The translations under genes and the position numbers were made by a program. Below are positions 1 through 8,533 of a DNA stretch of 64,000 nt, in pieces. Within the stretch, counting starts at the first letter, position 1. Every line of letters starts with the position of its first letter. The notes beneath the pieces are model-generated. The model saw only the letters and a list, made by a program, of their open reading frames with translations. It ran no database searches and was not told where the DNA came from. Source of the stretch: Actinomycetes bacterium (GTDB lineage: Bacteria > Actinomycetota > Acidimicrobiia > Acidimicrobiales > JAMCPL01); assembly GCA_021846515.1 (NCBI GenBank), contig JAJZWU010000006.1, forward strand, positions 1 through 64,000, written 5' to 3'.

Positions 1-1
1 T

Positions 2-97
2 TCAAGAACTACCGGATACGAGCCCTACTCTATGCTGGCAGACCAAACTGGCGGGTACTTGGTTCAATCGTGGTTGGATGAGTATTGGCCCCGCTAG
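2..97 (+). CDS. C-terminal fragment of an unrecognised protein, cut by window start
   Basis: A reading frame open at the window edge runs 31 codons to a TAG stop. The peptide is rich in aromatic and polar residues (GYEPYSMLADQ, SWLDEYWPR) and looks like protein rather than random translation, but I do not recognise the family. The opposite-strand frame over the same bases looks less protein-like. From about 98 to 269 I see no gene or clear signal. The call rests only on composition, so it is weak. Confidence 0.35.
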   Translation, partial: SRTTGYEPYSMLADQTGGYLVQSWLDEYWPR

Positions 98-269
98 AAT
101 CCGAAGAGCCAGAAGCATTCGAGTAGCGCTGGAGGTGGATATCGTCAAACCCGGCATCTCTTGCCACGCCGCCACGGGTGAGATCTCCACAGCTTCATCT
201 GCCTGGCATCGATGACGTCATGGCTTTAATCGAAAGACCTGAACAGATACCAATATTGTATGCTGCAAC

Positions 270-659
270 TCAGAGTACTTCAACTCTGACATTATGCCCG
301 GGTGATCTTGATAGGCGAACGTCTCGAGTGAGCAATGGGCAATCCAAGGCTTCGGCAAGGGTGATATACGCTGCATCGTAGGCAGATATATTGCAACGTA
401 ATTGAAACGCCCGGCGTTGTAGCTCGTAAGCGAAGTGCCACCTCTGAACGGGAAGATCGTTGAAATCGATAAGGGCATCTTCAGCTCTATGTGCGGTCAG
501 ATGCCCGGCTATGGTGAGACCTCTCAGAGCAGAGACGACCTCGAAATCCAGCAGTGCCGGCGCATGCAACTCCTCCGTAGCCAGCTTGTTTCTCAAGTCA
601 TTGGCATCTACTCCGATGACAAGGGCATCCACTATCGCTGCGCTGTCTACTACAATCAC
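270..659 (-). CDS. vapC: VapC-type PIN-domain toxin
   Basis: 129 residues, the usual VapC length. It begins MIVVDSAAIVDAL, giving the first PIN acidic residue (Asp5), and the C-terminal half has YDAAYITLAEALDCPLLTRD, carrying the later conserved Asp residues; an intermediate acidic residue is present in LLDFEVVSAL. VapC toxins are Mg2+-dependent ribonucleases usually directed at tRNA or rRNA. The start is GTG (bases 657-659), overlapping the TAG stop of the upstream antitoxin by one base (TAGTG), so the two are translationally coupled. Substrate cannot be deduced from sequence. Family assignment is secure; activity is inferred from intact acidic residues. Confidence 0.85.
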   Translation of the reverse strand: MIVVDSAAIVDALVIGVDANDLRNKLATEELHAPALLDFEVVSALRGLTIAGHLTAHRAEDALIDFNDLPVQRWHFAYELQRRAFQLRCNISAYDAAYITLAEALDCPLLTRDVRLSRSPGHNVRVEVL

Positions 660-931
660 TACTTTTTCGTCTGGCCTATCTTTGTCCGATTGGCAAGTTG
701 CTCGTCGCGATTGGAGCGAATCGTATCTATGATGTCGGCCGCAGATGTATCAGCTTGTTCGGCACGACGGGCTGCCCGCTCCATGACCTCGCCAATAGTC
801 GGACGTGCTACTGCCTGTTCGACTATCTCAAGAAGGTAAGCGTTGAGGGACTTACCCTGAGCTGCCGCTCGTGCCTTTAACGCCCGATGGGTTTCATCGG
901 ATACGCCTCTCAGTTGCACCAAAGAGCTCAT
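659..931 (-). CDS. vapB: Ribbon-helix-helix antitoxin of a VapBC/FitAB pair
   Basis: 90 residues. The N-terminus, MSSLVQLRGVSDETHRALKA followed by RAAAQGKSLNAYL, is the ribbon-helix-helix (FitA/Arc-type) DNA-binding fold; the charged C-terminal part would wrap the toxin. It precedes the toxin gene, as is usual, and overlaps it by one base. No Shine-Dalgarno sequence lies before the ATG at 931, and a -10-like TATGCT occurs close upstream, so the transcript may be leaderless. RHH antitoxins usually repress their own operon; the repeat at 933-963 is the likely operator. Confidence 0.85.
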   Translation of the reverse strand: MSSLVQLRGVSDETHRALKARAAAQGKSLNAYLLEIVEQAVARPTIGEVMERAARRAEQADTSAADIIDTIRSNRDEQLANRTKIGQTKK

Positions 932-963
932 ATATGCATAATAGCATACTTTTTATGCATAAT
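931..963 (-). promoter_or_regulatory. Probable vapBC operator/promoter with two ATGCAT-centred repeats
   Basis: The decamer TATGCATAAT occurs at 933-942 and again at 954-963, 21 bp apart, about two helical turns. Each contains the palindrome ATGCAT. Between them, on the minus strand, lies TATGCT, a plausible -10 element only about 11 nt from the vapB ATG. Two in-phase sites overlapping a promoter fit cooperative autorepression by an RHH antitoxin; that role is inferred. Confidence 0.55.
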
Positions 964-1143
964 GCAAGCATCACTTAGATACCGGAGCAGGCTTGAGGTT
1001 GTTGCGTTTTATGGCAAGCCGACCTGAATCTACTGGAAAAGTTGGAGGCTCCTAACCTTGGAAAGGATAATGGAGGATAGTGGCATTTTGCCAAAGTAGA
1101 TAATCATATTTTGACTCAGGTAAATGGCTACATGAGATGGTTA

Positions 1144-1239
1144 CTAAAAAGTGGCCAAAACGCGAGCGCAAGCCCACGGCCTCAGTCATGGAAAGATGCC
1201 AGTGCTCCGCTACAGCAAGCTGCTCAGGCAGAACCGTAG
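1144..1239 (+). pseudogene. Remnant resembling the 3' end of an IS200/IS605-type tnpB gene (copy 1)
   Basis: A frame ending at TAG (1237-1239) encodes SGQNASASPRPQSWKD and a short Ala/Gln-rich tail. Its nucleotide core, about 30 bases around 1152-1183, is nearly identical to a second site at 56856-56887 that encodes NGRNASASPRLHP then stop. Strong nucleotide conservation of a gene tail without the gene is what tnpB 3' ends (which double as guide-RNA scaffold and transposon right end) look like. No TnpB catalytic region exists here. It runs into the 3' end of the convergent SGNH gene. The identification is inference from pattern, not from a match. Confidence 0.35.
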
Positions 1240-2597
1240 CCACTGCCAGGAGTATAGTGGGCAACCACCTGGTACGCGGGAGGCGGTACTTTTACTTCCT
1301 CTGTTTGGCTGGCTTCAGCAACATAACGCTGCTCCTCTGCCCACTGATCAAGTGGCGGCACTTCGCTGGTAACAGGCATAACTCCGGTCATAGGCACTCC
1401 GGGCTGAGCTACCGGTTGCTGGTACTGCCCAGGTGCTGCATATCCATCAGCTGCATATCCCCCAGGTGCTGCATACCCACCCGGAGTAACACCGGGAGTG
1501 TCTGGACTTGGCGGAATAGCGCCAGCCTGATCCCCGACCGGAACTGTATTAGGCATGGGCTGAACATCCTGCAAGCGCCAACGCTCTTCAGCAGCCTTTA
1601 CTATCTCCGGCTGCAACTGGCTCAAATGCTTCCCCACTGCCGCAGCAATGCGCTTGTGTCCCTCATCCCCAGGATACATCCCATCCACAAGATCCTCCTC
1701 ACCCAATACCTGTATGCCGCTTATCAGTCTGATATTCAAATCACCCGCTGCCATGCACTCACGTACAGCCGCATCCATTGACATACGGAGATCCGACATG
1801 GTAGCGCCCAACACATTGGGAGTGTTCTCTGCCTCTGGATATAAAACTGGGCTCATGACGATAATAGGAGTAGTGGGATGCCCACTTCTGATAATACCTA
1901 TAAACGCCTTTATACTTTCAGCCATCAGACCTACCGAATGTGGAATGCGCTCCCAACAGTTTAGTCCGTATGATATAGAAATGACATCTGCCGGAGTATG
2001 AGCGATCATAATTGCACTATTGGTTTCAGCTCTGGCTGATCCTGCGTATCCAAGATTGCATACATCCAGCCCTATCTTCCTTGCAACGACTGAAGGCCAA
2101 GAGAGCGCCGGTGTGGATGCCAACCAACCCTGGGTAATTGCGTCACCGTAAGCTATCCACCTCGGCTGCCTGCCCGCAGGCTCAATCGTTCCATCGACAC
2201 CTACGATATAGTGAATAGACGGTCTCATCCCTTCAGGCAAATAAATAGTGGCATGCCTCTTATCGTCGCCCGGTATGACCAGTCGTACTACACCCTCTCC
2301 GAGCACCGCCTCCTCTTCAGCTACCTTCTGCCCTGCCCTATAGGCCACAAAGGTACATCCTGCTCCTTCACCCCGGTATCCCAGATTTCCTGTTGCCGTC
2401 TTATAGCCTATCTCTATCGTCCTTGCATTACCGGCTACCTCTAGGCGTACCCCTACCGGAATCTGTGCTGCCTGCCACACATCAGCAGGTAAGAAATCCG
2501 ATGCTACCGGATCACTGCGCGGATACAATACTTCTCCATATGGAGGAAAAATTACCCCGCCCAAAAAAAGTTCTACCTGTTGCGGCCTCTCACTCAT
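1224..2597 (-). CDS. SGNH-hydrolase-fold protein lacking catalytic Ser and His (probable pseudo-enzyme)
   Basis: 457 residues. N-terminal about 130 residues form a beta-rich carbohydrate-binding-like part; then an SGNH/GDSL core with block I WIAYGDAITQGW, block II NLGYAGSA, block III ISYGLNCW and block V DGMYPGDEGHKR. In active members block I is GDS/GSS with a Ser nucleophile and block V is DxxH. Here the Ser codon is GCA (Ala) and the His codon is TAT (Tyr), while the block II Gly, block III Asn and block V Asp remain. The last 130 residues are low complexity with GGYAAPGGYAADGYAAPGQ repeats, then Pro/Glu-rich. No signal peptide seen. SD AAAGGGG precedes the ATG at 2597. Fold call is good; loss of hydrolase activity is inferred. 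Confidence 0.75.
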   Translation of the reverse strand: MSERPQQVELFLGGVIFPPYGEVLYPRSDPVASDFLPADVWQAAQIPVGVRLEVAGNARTIEIGYKTATGNLGYRGEGAGCTFVAYRAGQKVAEEEAVLGEGVVRLVIPGDDKRHATIYLPEGMRPSIHYIVGVDGTIEPAGRQPRWIAYGDAITQGWLASTPALSWPSVVARKIGLDVCNLGYAGSARAETNSAIMIAHTPADVISISYGLNCWERIPHSVGLMAESIKAFIGIIRSGHPTTPIIVMSPVLYPEAENTPNVLGATMSDLRMSMDAAVRECMAAGDLNIRLISGIQVLGEEDLVDGMYPGDEGHKRIAAAVGKHLSQLQPEIVKAAEERWRLQDVQPMPNTVPVGDQAGAIPPSPDTPGVTPGGYAAPGGYAADGYAAPGQYQQPVAQPGVPMTGVMPVTSEVPPLDQWAEEQRYVAEASQTEEVKVPPPAYQVVAHYTPGSGYGSA

Positions 2598-2961
2598 TAC
2601 TCATACCCCTTTCTATCGCACCCTGCTCCATTCTCTCTTGCACCCAATCTATTTACTCCTTACGCTACCATTTGGCTAACTACGGTAGATGCTTAAGCAT
2701 CCTTCACGTCCACCGATAGTATAAACCACACTCTATTACAGTTGTCATTTTACCCTACATAATACTACTTGTATCGTCACTTGAATCACAAACTTAAGCT
2801 ATTAAAATACAGTTCTCACGTACGGTAGTTACCAGTCGGAAAGTTAGACACTTTGCGTGCCTAAGCAAGCTACCTGTGTTGATAATAGTTAAGAATATAA
2901 TTGATGCTGCATAGATAAAGAGAATGGGCTATACTGCCGATAGTGACAAAGTGCGTACGTA

Positions 2962-2990
2962 TTGTAACAAGCACAAAAGATTATTATACC
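2962..2990 (+). promoter_or_regulatory. Candidate promoter for the EAL gene
   Basis: TTGTAA (2962-2967), 17-bp spacer, TATACC (2985-2990), placing the start of transcription near 2997, about 95 nt before the EAL gene. The divergent intergenic region 2598-3090 is AT-rich and otherwise holds no gene, riboswitch or strong hairpin that I can support; a c-di-GMP aptamer core was looked for and not seen. Confidence 0.4.
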
Positions 2991-3090
2991 ATTTTATATC
3001 GGACATATGGATATATGGGTGAAGGCACTAAAACGGGATGGATGTAGCTGAAGCATATACCAGAATGAGTATCGGAAGGATCGAAAGGTA

Positions 3091-4107
3091 ATGAGATCAA
3101 TTGGAATGAGCACTCAACTGGAATCGCAAAGGGCAGTTCTCTCGAAGCAACAGTTATCGCTAAGGGGAGGGACAGGCAACGGAAACAGCTCATTGGAACG
3201 ATCTCTGTCGCTACAAGGAGGGAACCTCGTTGCCAACATTGAGCGGCAAAACCAGCAAGTACAATCCGGGAACCCACTTAAACTGGCAGGGGCACCTTCG
3301 CTGGAATACCAGCCAGCAGTTGACTTGGCAACCGGTAGACTGCTTGGGTTTGAAGCGTTGGTGCGATGGACTCAGGCAGATAGAACCAGTATTCAAGCTG
3401 ATGTCTTGGTGCCATGGGCAGAAGCATCGGACAATATGAGTACACTTGATGCATGGGTATTCGTTGAGGCATGCACACAGGCTCAAAGCTGGGCGGCGGG
3501 GATCCAGATAGCCGTAAACTGCTCCATAGACGAGTTCCGCGAAGGCGCAGCATCAGAATCTATACAGCATGCCCTGGAGATATCCGGGCTAAATCCGGAT
3601 CGGCTTACAGTAGAGGTCGGGGAACAGACCATATCCGACACCAAGTCGCTGGAGGATTTAAAACGGCTTTCCGATCTCGGAGTTCACTTGGCTGTCGATG
3701 ATGTAGGCACTAGGTGGTCAAGCTTGAAGCCGTTCAAGGAATTGAACGTAGACACCGTGAAGATAGACAAGTCGTTCATTGCAGGTCTTGAGTCTGAAGC
3801 TGGCATGAATCGATGCGTGGTAGAGGCTCTGCTCAATGTCAGCCATTCACTTGCCATGAGCACTATAGCTGAAGGGATCGAGACTCCACAACAGGTCGCA
3901 ATATTGCAAGAGTTTGGAGTAGATGTAGGACAGGGGTACTTTTTCGCTCACCCACTTTCGGCTGAGCGCGCGGGAGAACTTGCCAATGCTGAAACCAGGC
4001 CGGTATTTTCATTAGGACCAGGTCACGATGCCTCGGTGAAATATACAGAGCACATACAGCCGAGACTGGTAAGCCTGGCGACACGACCAACCAGCGAAAC
4101 CTGTTGA
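3091..4107 (+). CDS. EAL-domain cyclic-di-GMP phosphodiesterase
   Basis: 338 residues. Residues 1-60 are a Ser/Gln-rich tail without a recognisable sensor; the EAL domain follows. Catalytic positions are intact: FEALVRW (EAL, about residue 88), VNCSIDEF (Asn metal ligand), VEVGEQ (Glu), DDVGTRWSSL (double Asp; the usual DDFGTGYSSL loop is altered), VKIDKSFI (Lys), IAEGIET (Glu), GVDVGQGYFF (Gln). It should hydrolyse c-di-GMP to pGpG in the cytoplasm. No GGDEF partner is nearby. SD GAAAGG sits 5 nt before the ATG at 3091, preferred over the in-frame ATG at 3106. The loop-6 change may affect dimer-dependent activation. Confidence 0.85.
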   Translation: MRSIGMSTQLESQRAVLSKQQLSLRGGTGNGNSSLERSLSLQGGNLVANIERQNQQVQSGNPLKLAGAPSLEYQPAVDLATGRLLGFEALVRWTQADRTSIQADVLVPWAEASDNMSTLDAWVFVEACTQAQSWAAGIQIAVNCSIDEFREGAASESIQHALEISGLNPDRLTVEVGEQTISDTKSLEDLKRLSDLGVHLAVDDVGTRWSSLKPFKELNVDTVKIDKSFIAGLESEAGMNRCVVEALLNVSHSLAMSTIAEGIETPQQVAILQEFGVDVGQGYFFAHPLSAERAGELANAETRPVFSLGPGHDASVKYTEHIQPRLVSLATRPTSETC

Positions 4108-4335
4108 ATATTTCGTTACCGCTCTTACACGTCGGCACCACATAAAAAGCCAACAGCAGTTGCATCTCACCTACAGCAATTTGCCACTCGTATCACTCTC
4201 CCCTTCATCATGTTACGTGTGTTGCACGAATTGGAATCCGCTACAGCTATCTCAGTCAACTGATCATGGCAGTGCAATAGAAAACAATAGATAATCTGCT
4301 AGTATAGGTCAATTGGGAGATAGACTGGATCAACG

Positions 4336-5406
4336 ATGGTATACACAGAAATACTAAGGTTATTGCTGGTCATAGCAGGTACTATCGCAGGCAAGGAAAT
4401 CGGCGCCAGCGTAAGCAATTCTGCTGAAGCCCAAATAATTAGCTTGGTTCTCGGAGCATTGGTCTCTTACGTACTGGGAGGCATAATTGCCCGTCTCGTT
4501 GATAGGGAGTTACAAACTGCTTTGAGCAGGCTCCGTTCGGTTCCCGCAGGCGCAATTTTTTCCGGCTCGATTGTAGGTACAACCGGACTACTACTTGGAC
4601 TGGCGCTGGGCATCCCTGCCATTGCTCTCATACATTCGAGCATAGTCTATCCATTGGTAGCTGCCGTAGCATGGACAATGGCAGTACTGGGCTCACGTAT
4701 AGGCGTAGCCAAGGGTCGCCAGGTAATAAGGGCAGCGGGATTGGCAAACCTCCTCGACCAGAAAGAGCCACTACCAACAGGCGCCATATTAGCCGACTCT
4801 TCCGCCATAATGGATGCCAGCCTTGAGGTAGTAGGCAAGTCTGGCTTGCTCACCGAAGGAATTATAGTTCCCAGCTTCGTGATAGAACAGGTCAAGACCC
4901 TATCGGAAAGCCCCGATCCAGTAAAGTCACGCCGTGCAGCCCAAGGGCTGAAAGCGCTGGATTCGCTTAGAGGCGAGGGGATAACAGTAACAATCGTAAA
5001 CCACATACTACCAGCCGATCACAATGCTACTGAAGAAGCAATAGATATGGCAATGAAGCTGGGACTCAGGCTAATGACCTGTTCATCCAAGGCAACAGTT
5101 ACTCGCTCCCCAGAAGAGGGAGAGGCTGGTAGCGCACTGCCGGAGGATGCTCTGCCACCAATCATCAATCTGGCCTACCTGGAAAAACATCTAATACCGG
5201 AGCATCCTCCCGGGGAAAGGCTGGTAATCGACCTGATAGACGAAGGCCGCCAACCTCGCCAGGCAACGGGCTATCTGGACGGAGGAGAGTTGGTTGTCGT
5301 TAACGATGCCTCTCATCTAATCGGTCAAAAGGAAATACCCGTAATCGTATCATCGACACGCCATACCAGCCAGGGGATACTCATATTTGCCAGGCTAGAC
5401 TCATAG
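4336..5406 (+). CDS. Membrane-anchored PIN-TRAM protein (YacL family)
   Basis: 356 residues: about four membrane segments in the first 130 residues (IISLVLGALVSYVLGGII, GLLLGLALGIPAIALIH, YPLVAAVAWTMAVLGS), a PIN nuclease-like domain (about 145-275), and a C-terminal TRAM RNA-binding domain (about 290-350). This is the YacL layout common in Gram-positive bacteria. The first PIN acidic residue survives (LADSSAIMDA), but the late motif usually read as TND is TCS here, so nuclease activity is doubtful. Role in the family is not well defined. No SD is seen immediately upstream of the ATG; GGGAG lies about 18 nt away. Confidence 0.75.
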   Translation: MVYTEILRLLLVIAGTIAGKEIGASVSNSAEAQIISLVLGALVSYVLGGIIARLVDRELQTALSRLRSVPAGAIFSGSIVGTTGLLLGLALGIPAIALIHSSIVYPLVAAVAWTMAVLGSRIGVAKGRQVIRAAGLANLLDQKEPLPTGAILADSSAIMDASLEVVGKSGLLTEGIIVPSFVIEQVKTLSESPDPVKSRRAAQGLKALDSLRGEGITVTIVNHILPADHNATEEAIDMAMKLGLRLMTCSSKATVTRSPEEGEAGSALPEDALPPIINLAYLEKHLIPEHPPGERLVIDLIDEGRQPRQATGYLDGGELVVVNDASHLIGQKEIPVIVSSTRHTSQGILIFARLDS

Positions 5407-5435
5407 GACTTATACGGATTATCTTGAACCGTTCT

Positions 5436-5470
5436 GGGACTGTCCAGTATTAAGCCCAGTGTGAAGTCCC
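5436..5470. terminator. Weak inverted repeat between convergent genes
   Basis: GGGACT (5436-5441) pairs with AGTCCC (5465-5470) across a 23-nt loop, between the convergent PIN-TRAM and pntB genes. There is no U-run, so a terminator role is only suggested by position. Confidence 0.25.
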
Positions 5471-5539
5471 ACATTCGGAATTGGAGCGGCTATTGGCTCT
5501 TACCGTCCCCGGGCTGATGCCCAGCCTCGGACTGGCCAT

Positions 5540-6928
5540 CTACGCCGCGGCGACCGCGGCGACCAGCTTGGACAATGAATCTTTCGCATCTCCAAAGAGC
5601 ATGGTAGTCTTATCGTCATACAGGAGATCGTTATCTATGCCGGCGAATCCCGGCCTCATGGATCTCTTCAAAAATATGACTGCCTTTGCCTGAGACACCT
5701 CGATAATTGGCATCCCATATATTGGACTGCCCGGTGAGGTCTTGGCTGCCGGATTTACTACGTCATTTGCTCCCACTACCAGCGCCACATCTACGGTGCT
5801 CATCTCGGAATTGGCGCTGTCCATCTCCTTTAGCTCATCGTATGGAACATTGGCCTCCGCCAATAAAACATTCATATGCCCAGGCATGCGTCCGGCTACC
5901 GGGTGAATGGCATAGAAGACATCTACACCCTTCTTCTGGAGCGTCTCGGCCAACTCCCTGGCAACGTGTTGGGCCTGAGCCACTGCCAACCCGTACCCTG
6001 GTACAATAGCCACTCTACTGGAATAAGCAAGCAGTACACCTATATCGTCCGCAGTGCCGCTCTTGACACTCCTGCCTTCCTTCTCGGTGGCGCCGGAAGA
6101 GGTAACTACCGACCCGAATGCAGAAAAGAGTATATTTGGAATTGATCTGCCCATAGCCTGGCTCATCATTCTTGTCAGCAACATACCTGAAGCCCCGACC
6201 AGGGTACCTGCCACGATCAGCACATTGGAATGCAGAGTAAATCCGGTAGCCGCCACTGCAAGGCCGGTGAAGGAGTTCAGCAACGATATGAGCACGGGGG
6301 CATCGGCGCCACCTACCGGCAGTGTAAAGGCAACACCAAAGAGCAATGCCAGTATAAGGACTACCAGCATGACCAACTTAGTTGGATCCACCAGCACAGC
6401 CAGAATGCAGCCAACTATACCCAAAGCAACCACGGCATTGACCGGCTGCTGAGCGGGGTAAGTTATCGGCCTACCCGGCATGATCTCTTGAAGCTTCGAA
6501 AACGCAATGATGGAACCCGTAAACGATATGCTGCCTACCACGACTCCGAATATGACTTCAAAGACCTGGTAGGTAGCCATAGTGGAAAGTCCAACAGGTG
6601 AGAACGAAAAGTGCATGATGGAAACGAGTGCGGCCGCTGCACCTCCCACGCCGTTAAACGCCGCAACCATCTGTGGCATGGCGGTCATCTTAACCAAGCG
6701 CGCTGCCGGTACCCCGATAGCCACACCCACAACCATGCCAAGAGCAATCGCCCACAAATTATGGATACCCGGAGTTGTAAAGGTAATTGCTATAGCCACT
6801 ATCATGCCGGCGGCACCCAGCAGGTTACCCGCCCTGGCTCGCTTGGGGGAAGATAGCCCCTTCATCGCCAGAATAAAGCAGACTGCAGCGACCAGGTAGG
6901 CTACATCACGGCCGGTGGCAAGACTCAT
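5540..6928 (-). CDS. pntB: NAD(P) transhydrogenase subunit beta
   Basis: 462 residues, full length. The N-terminal half is a multi-span membrane domain (AGNLLGAAGMIVAIAITF and following helices, domain II), the C-terminal half the NADP(H)-binding domain III with VPGYGLAVAQAQ, HPVAGRMPGHMNVLLAEA and GANDVVNPAA motifs. With the two alpha genes it uses the proton gradient to transfer hydride from NADH to NADP+. Its ATG overlaps the stop of pntA2 by four bases (ATGA), so the three genes form one operon. Annotation is secure. Confidence 0.95.
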   Translation of the reverse strand: MSLATGRDVAYLVAAVCFILAMKGLSSPKRARAGNLLGAAGMIVAIAITFTTPGIHNLWAIALGMVVGVAIGVPAARLVKMTAMPQMVAAFNGVGGAAAALVSIMHFSFSPVGLSTMATYQVFEVIFGVVVGSISFTGSIIAFSKLQEIMPGRPITYPAQQPVNAVVALGIVGCILAVLVDPTKLVMLVVLILALLFGVAFTLPVGGADAPVLISLLNSFTGLAVAATGFTLHSNVLIVAGTLVGASGMLLTRMMSQAMGRSIPNILFSAFGSVVTSSGATEKEGRSVKSGTADDIGVLLAYSSRVAIVPGYGLAVAQAQHVARELAETLQKKGVDVFYAIHPVAGRMPGHMNVLLAEANVPYDELKEMDSANSEMSTVDVALVVGANDVVNPAAKTSPGSPIYGMPIIEVSQAKAVIFLKRSMRPGFAGIDNDLLYDDKTTMLFGDAKDSLSKLVAAVAAA

Positions 6929-7263
6929 GATGCCTCCTTTGCCTGCACGTCCTGTGCGTCGCTCTTATCGTTCTTTGCATTTGGTTTAGCCTTGAACATC
7001 TCCAGCATTCTGTCTGTTACCACAAACCCACCTACAACATTCAACGTAGCCAGGATAACTACAATTATTCCAAGAGTAATCTGGAGAGGTCCGTGTGACG
7101 CCCCGCAAATAAGGATCGCCCCCAGCAATATAATGCCATGGACGGCGTTTGTGCCGGACATCAATGGCGTATGCAGGATACTCGGAACCTTGGATATTAC
7201 CTCATAACCCACAAAAGCTGCCAGGACAAATACCGTAATAAACTGAAGTATGCCGCTATTCAT
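6925..7263 (-). CDS. pntAB: NAD(P) transhydrogenase subunit alpha part 2 (membrane)
   Basis: 112 residues with three hydrophobic helices (ILQFITVFVLAAFVGYEVI, GIILLGAILICGA, ITLGIIVVILATLNVVGGF), matching the small membrane subunit of split-alpha transhydrogenases. I chose ATG at 7263 because GGAGGAAAT precedes it; a TTG 12 nt upstream is less likely. It lies 12 nt after pntA1 and overlaps pntB by four bases. The C-terminal tail is charged (KAKPNAKNDKSD). Confidence 0.92.
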   Translation of the reverse strand: MNSGILQFITVFVLAAFVGYEVISKVPSILHTPLMSGTNAVHGIILLGAILICGASHGPLQITLGIIVVILATLNVVGGFVVTDRMLEMFKAKPNAKNDKSDAQDVQAKEAS

Positions 7264-7275
7264 TATTTCCTCCAA

Positions 7276-8412
7276 TCACGCATTCATCACGGATGCCACA
7301 GCATCATTTGGGATCATGCCTTCTCTGGTCACGCACATGCCCGCCACTATTTCATCGTCAAAGTCAGGAGCGAATTCCCCGTCTTTTACCATAAGTTCCA
7401 GAAAGCTGGCCACATTTCGCGCAAACAAAAAACTCGCATGCTCAGGCATTGACGAAGGCGGATTGCTCAGCCCCCTTACCGTTACTCCGTTCATGACCAC
7501 ATCTTTGCCGGGTTCAGTTACTTCGCAATTACCTCCCGAATCAGCAGCCAAATCTACTACCACCGCTCCGGTGGACATCATCTCGACCATCTCCCTGGTT
7601 ACCAGCAGGGGTGCCCTACGACCCGGAATAGCGGCCGTAGTAATAACTACATCGGAAGCTGCAACTTCCTTACCTATAAGCTCTCGCTGGCGAGCAAGAA
7701 ACTCCTCAGACTGTTCTTTTGCATACCCACCAGATCCTTCTTGAGCCTCCAGGTCAAGCTGGATAAACGTAGCACCAAGTGATTCCACCTCTTCCTTCGC
7801 GGCAGTACGAACGTCATATGCCCGTACCTGAGCCCCCAGACGTTTTGCTGTTGCGATTGCCTGCAGTCCCGCTACTCCTGCTCCCATAACCATTACCTTT
7901 GCGGGAGGAATAGTACCGGCAGCAGTCATAAACATAGGAAAGAACTTGGGCAATAAGGTGGCGGCAATCAGCGCCGCTCTGTATCCCGATACGGTGGCCT
8001 GCGAAGAAAGGGCATCCATGGACTGTGCCCTGCTTATTCGAGGCAACAGATCAAAACTATATGCGGTAATCTTCCTCGCCATCATAGCCTTTATAACATC
8101 ACGATCAGCTGCCGGCTGCATAAAACTGACAACAGATGTCCCTTCAGGTATATTTGGAATCTCCTCCGGGGTGGGTGGACGCACTTTGGCAACAATGTCT
8201 GCACCTGGCAAGACTGCAGCCAGATCAGGAGAGACTACTGCACCGGCCTGTTCGTACATCACATCGGTAAACTGTGAACGTATCCCGGCATCAGATTGCA
8301 CATACACTTCCCATCCGGCGGCAACCAACCGGCGTACAGCATCGGGTACGGTTGCAACCCTATTCTCTCCGGCTATAGTCTCTGACATAACGGCAAGCTT
8401 CATATTATTCAT
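7276..8412 (-). CDS. pntAA: NAD(P) transhydrogenase subunit alpha part 1 (NAD-binding)
   Basis: 378 residues, soluble domain I. Motifs: SETIAGENRVATVP at the N-terminus, the substrate-interacting RISRAQSMDALSSQA, the Rossmann VMGAGVAGLQAIATAKRLGA with a following Asp (YDVR) for NAD, and TTAAIPGRRAPLLVT. Alanine dehydrogenase belongs to the same superfamily, but the neighbouring pntA2 and pntB settle the call. Start ATG at 8412; an in-frame ATG at 8403 is possible. First gene of the operon, divergent from the GH18-like gene. Confidence 0.95.
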   Translation of the reverse strand: MNNMKLAVMSETIAGENRVATVPDAVRRLVAAGWEVYVQSDAGIRSQFTDVMYEQAGAVVSPDLAAVLPGADIVAKVRPPTPEEIPNIPEGTSVVSFMQPAADRDVIKAMMARKITAYSFDLLPRISRAQSMDALSSQATVSGYRAALIAATLLPKFFPMFMTAAGTIPPAKVMVMGAGVAGLQAIATAKRLGAQVRAYDVRTAAKEEVESLGATFIQLDLEAQEGSGGYAKEQSEEFLARQRELIGKEVAASDVVITTAAIPGRRAPLLVTREMVEMMSTGAVVVDLAADSGGNCEVTEPGKDVVMNGVTVRGLSNPPSSMPEHASFLFARNVASFLELMVKDGEFAPDFDDEIVAGMCVTREGMIPNDAVASVMNA

Positions 8413-8522
8413 TTCATCATACCGTCAGTGCCAAAGTCCATTCCAGAGAAAAATTAGGAATAATATAAATTATTGAACAATAAACCATCCAACCTATTGC
8501 ATATGTAGCCACCAAGCGGCAA

Positions 8523-8528
8523 TATATT
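8523..8528 (+). promoter_or_regulatory. -10 element five bases before the GH18 gene start
   Basis: TATATT ends five bases before ATG 8534 and no SD is present, so the mRNA probably starts at or next to the A of the start codon. A TTGCAT lies at 8497-8502, with an over-long 20-bp spacer. Confidence 0.4.
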
Positions 8529-8533
8529 ACCCT

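Noticed and set aside
2598..3090. c-di-GMP riboswitch upstream of the EAL gene
   Set aside because: No GEMM core sequence found in the AT-rich intergenic region.
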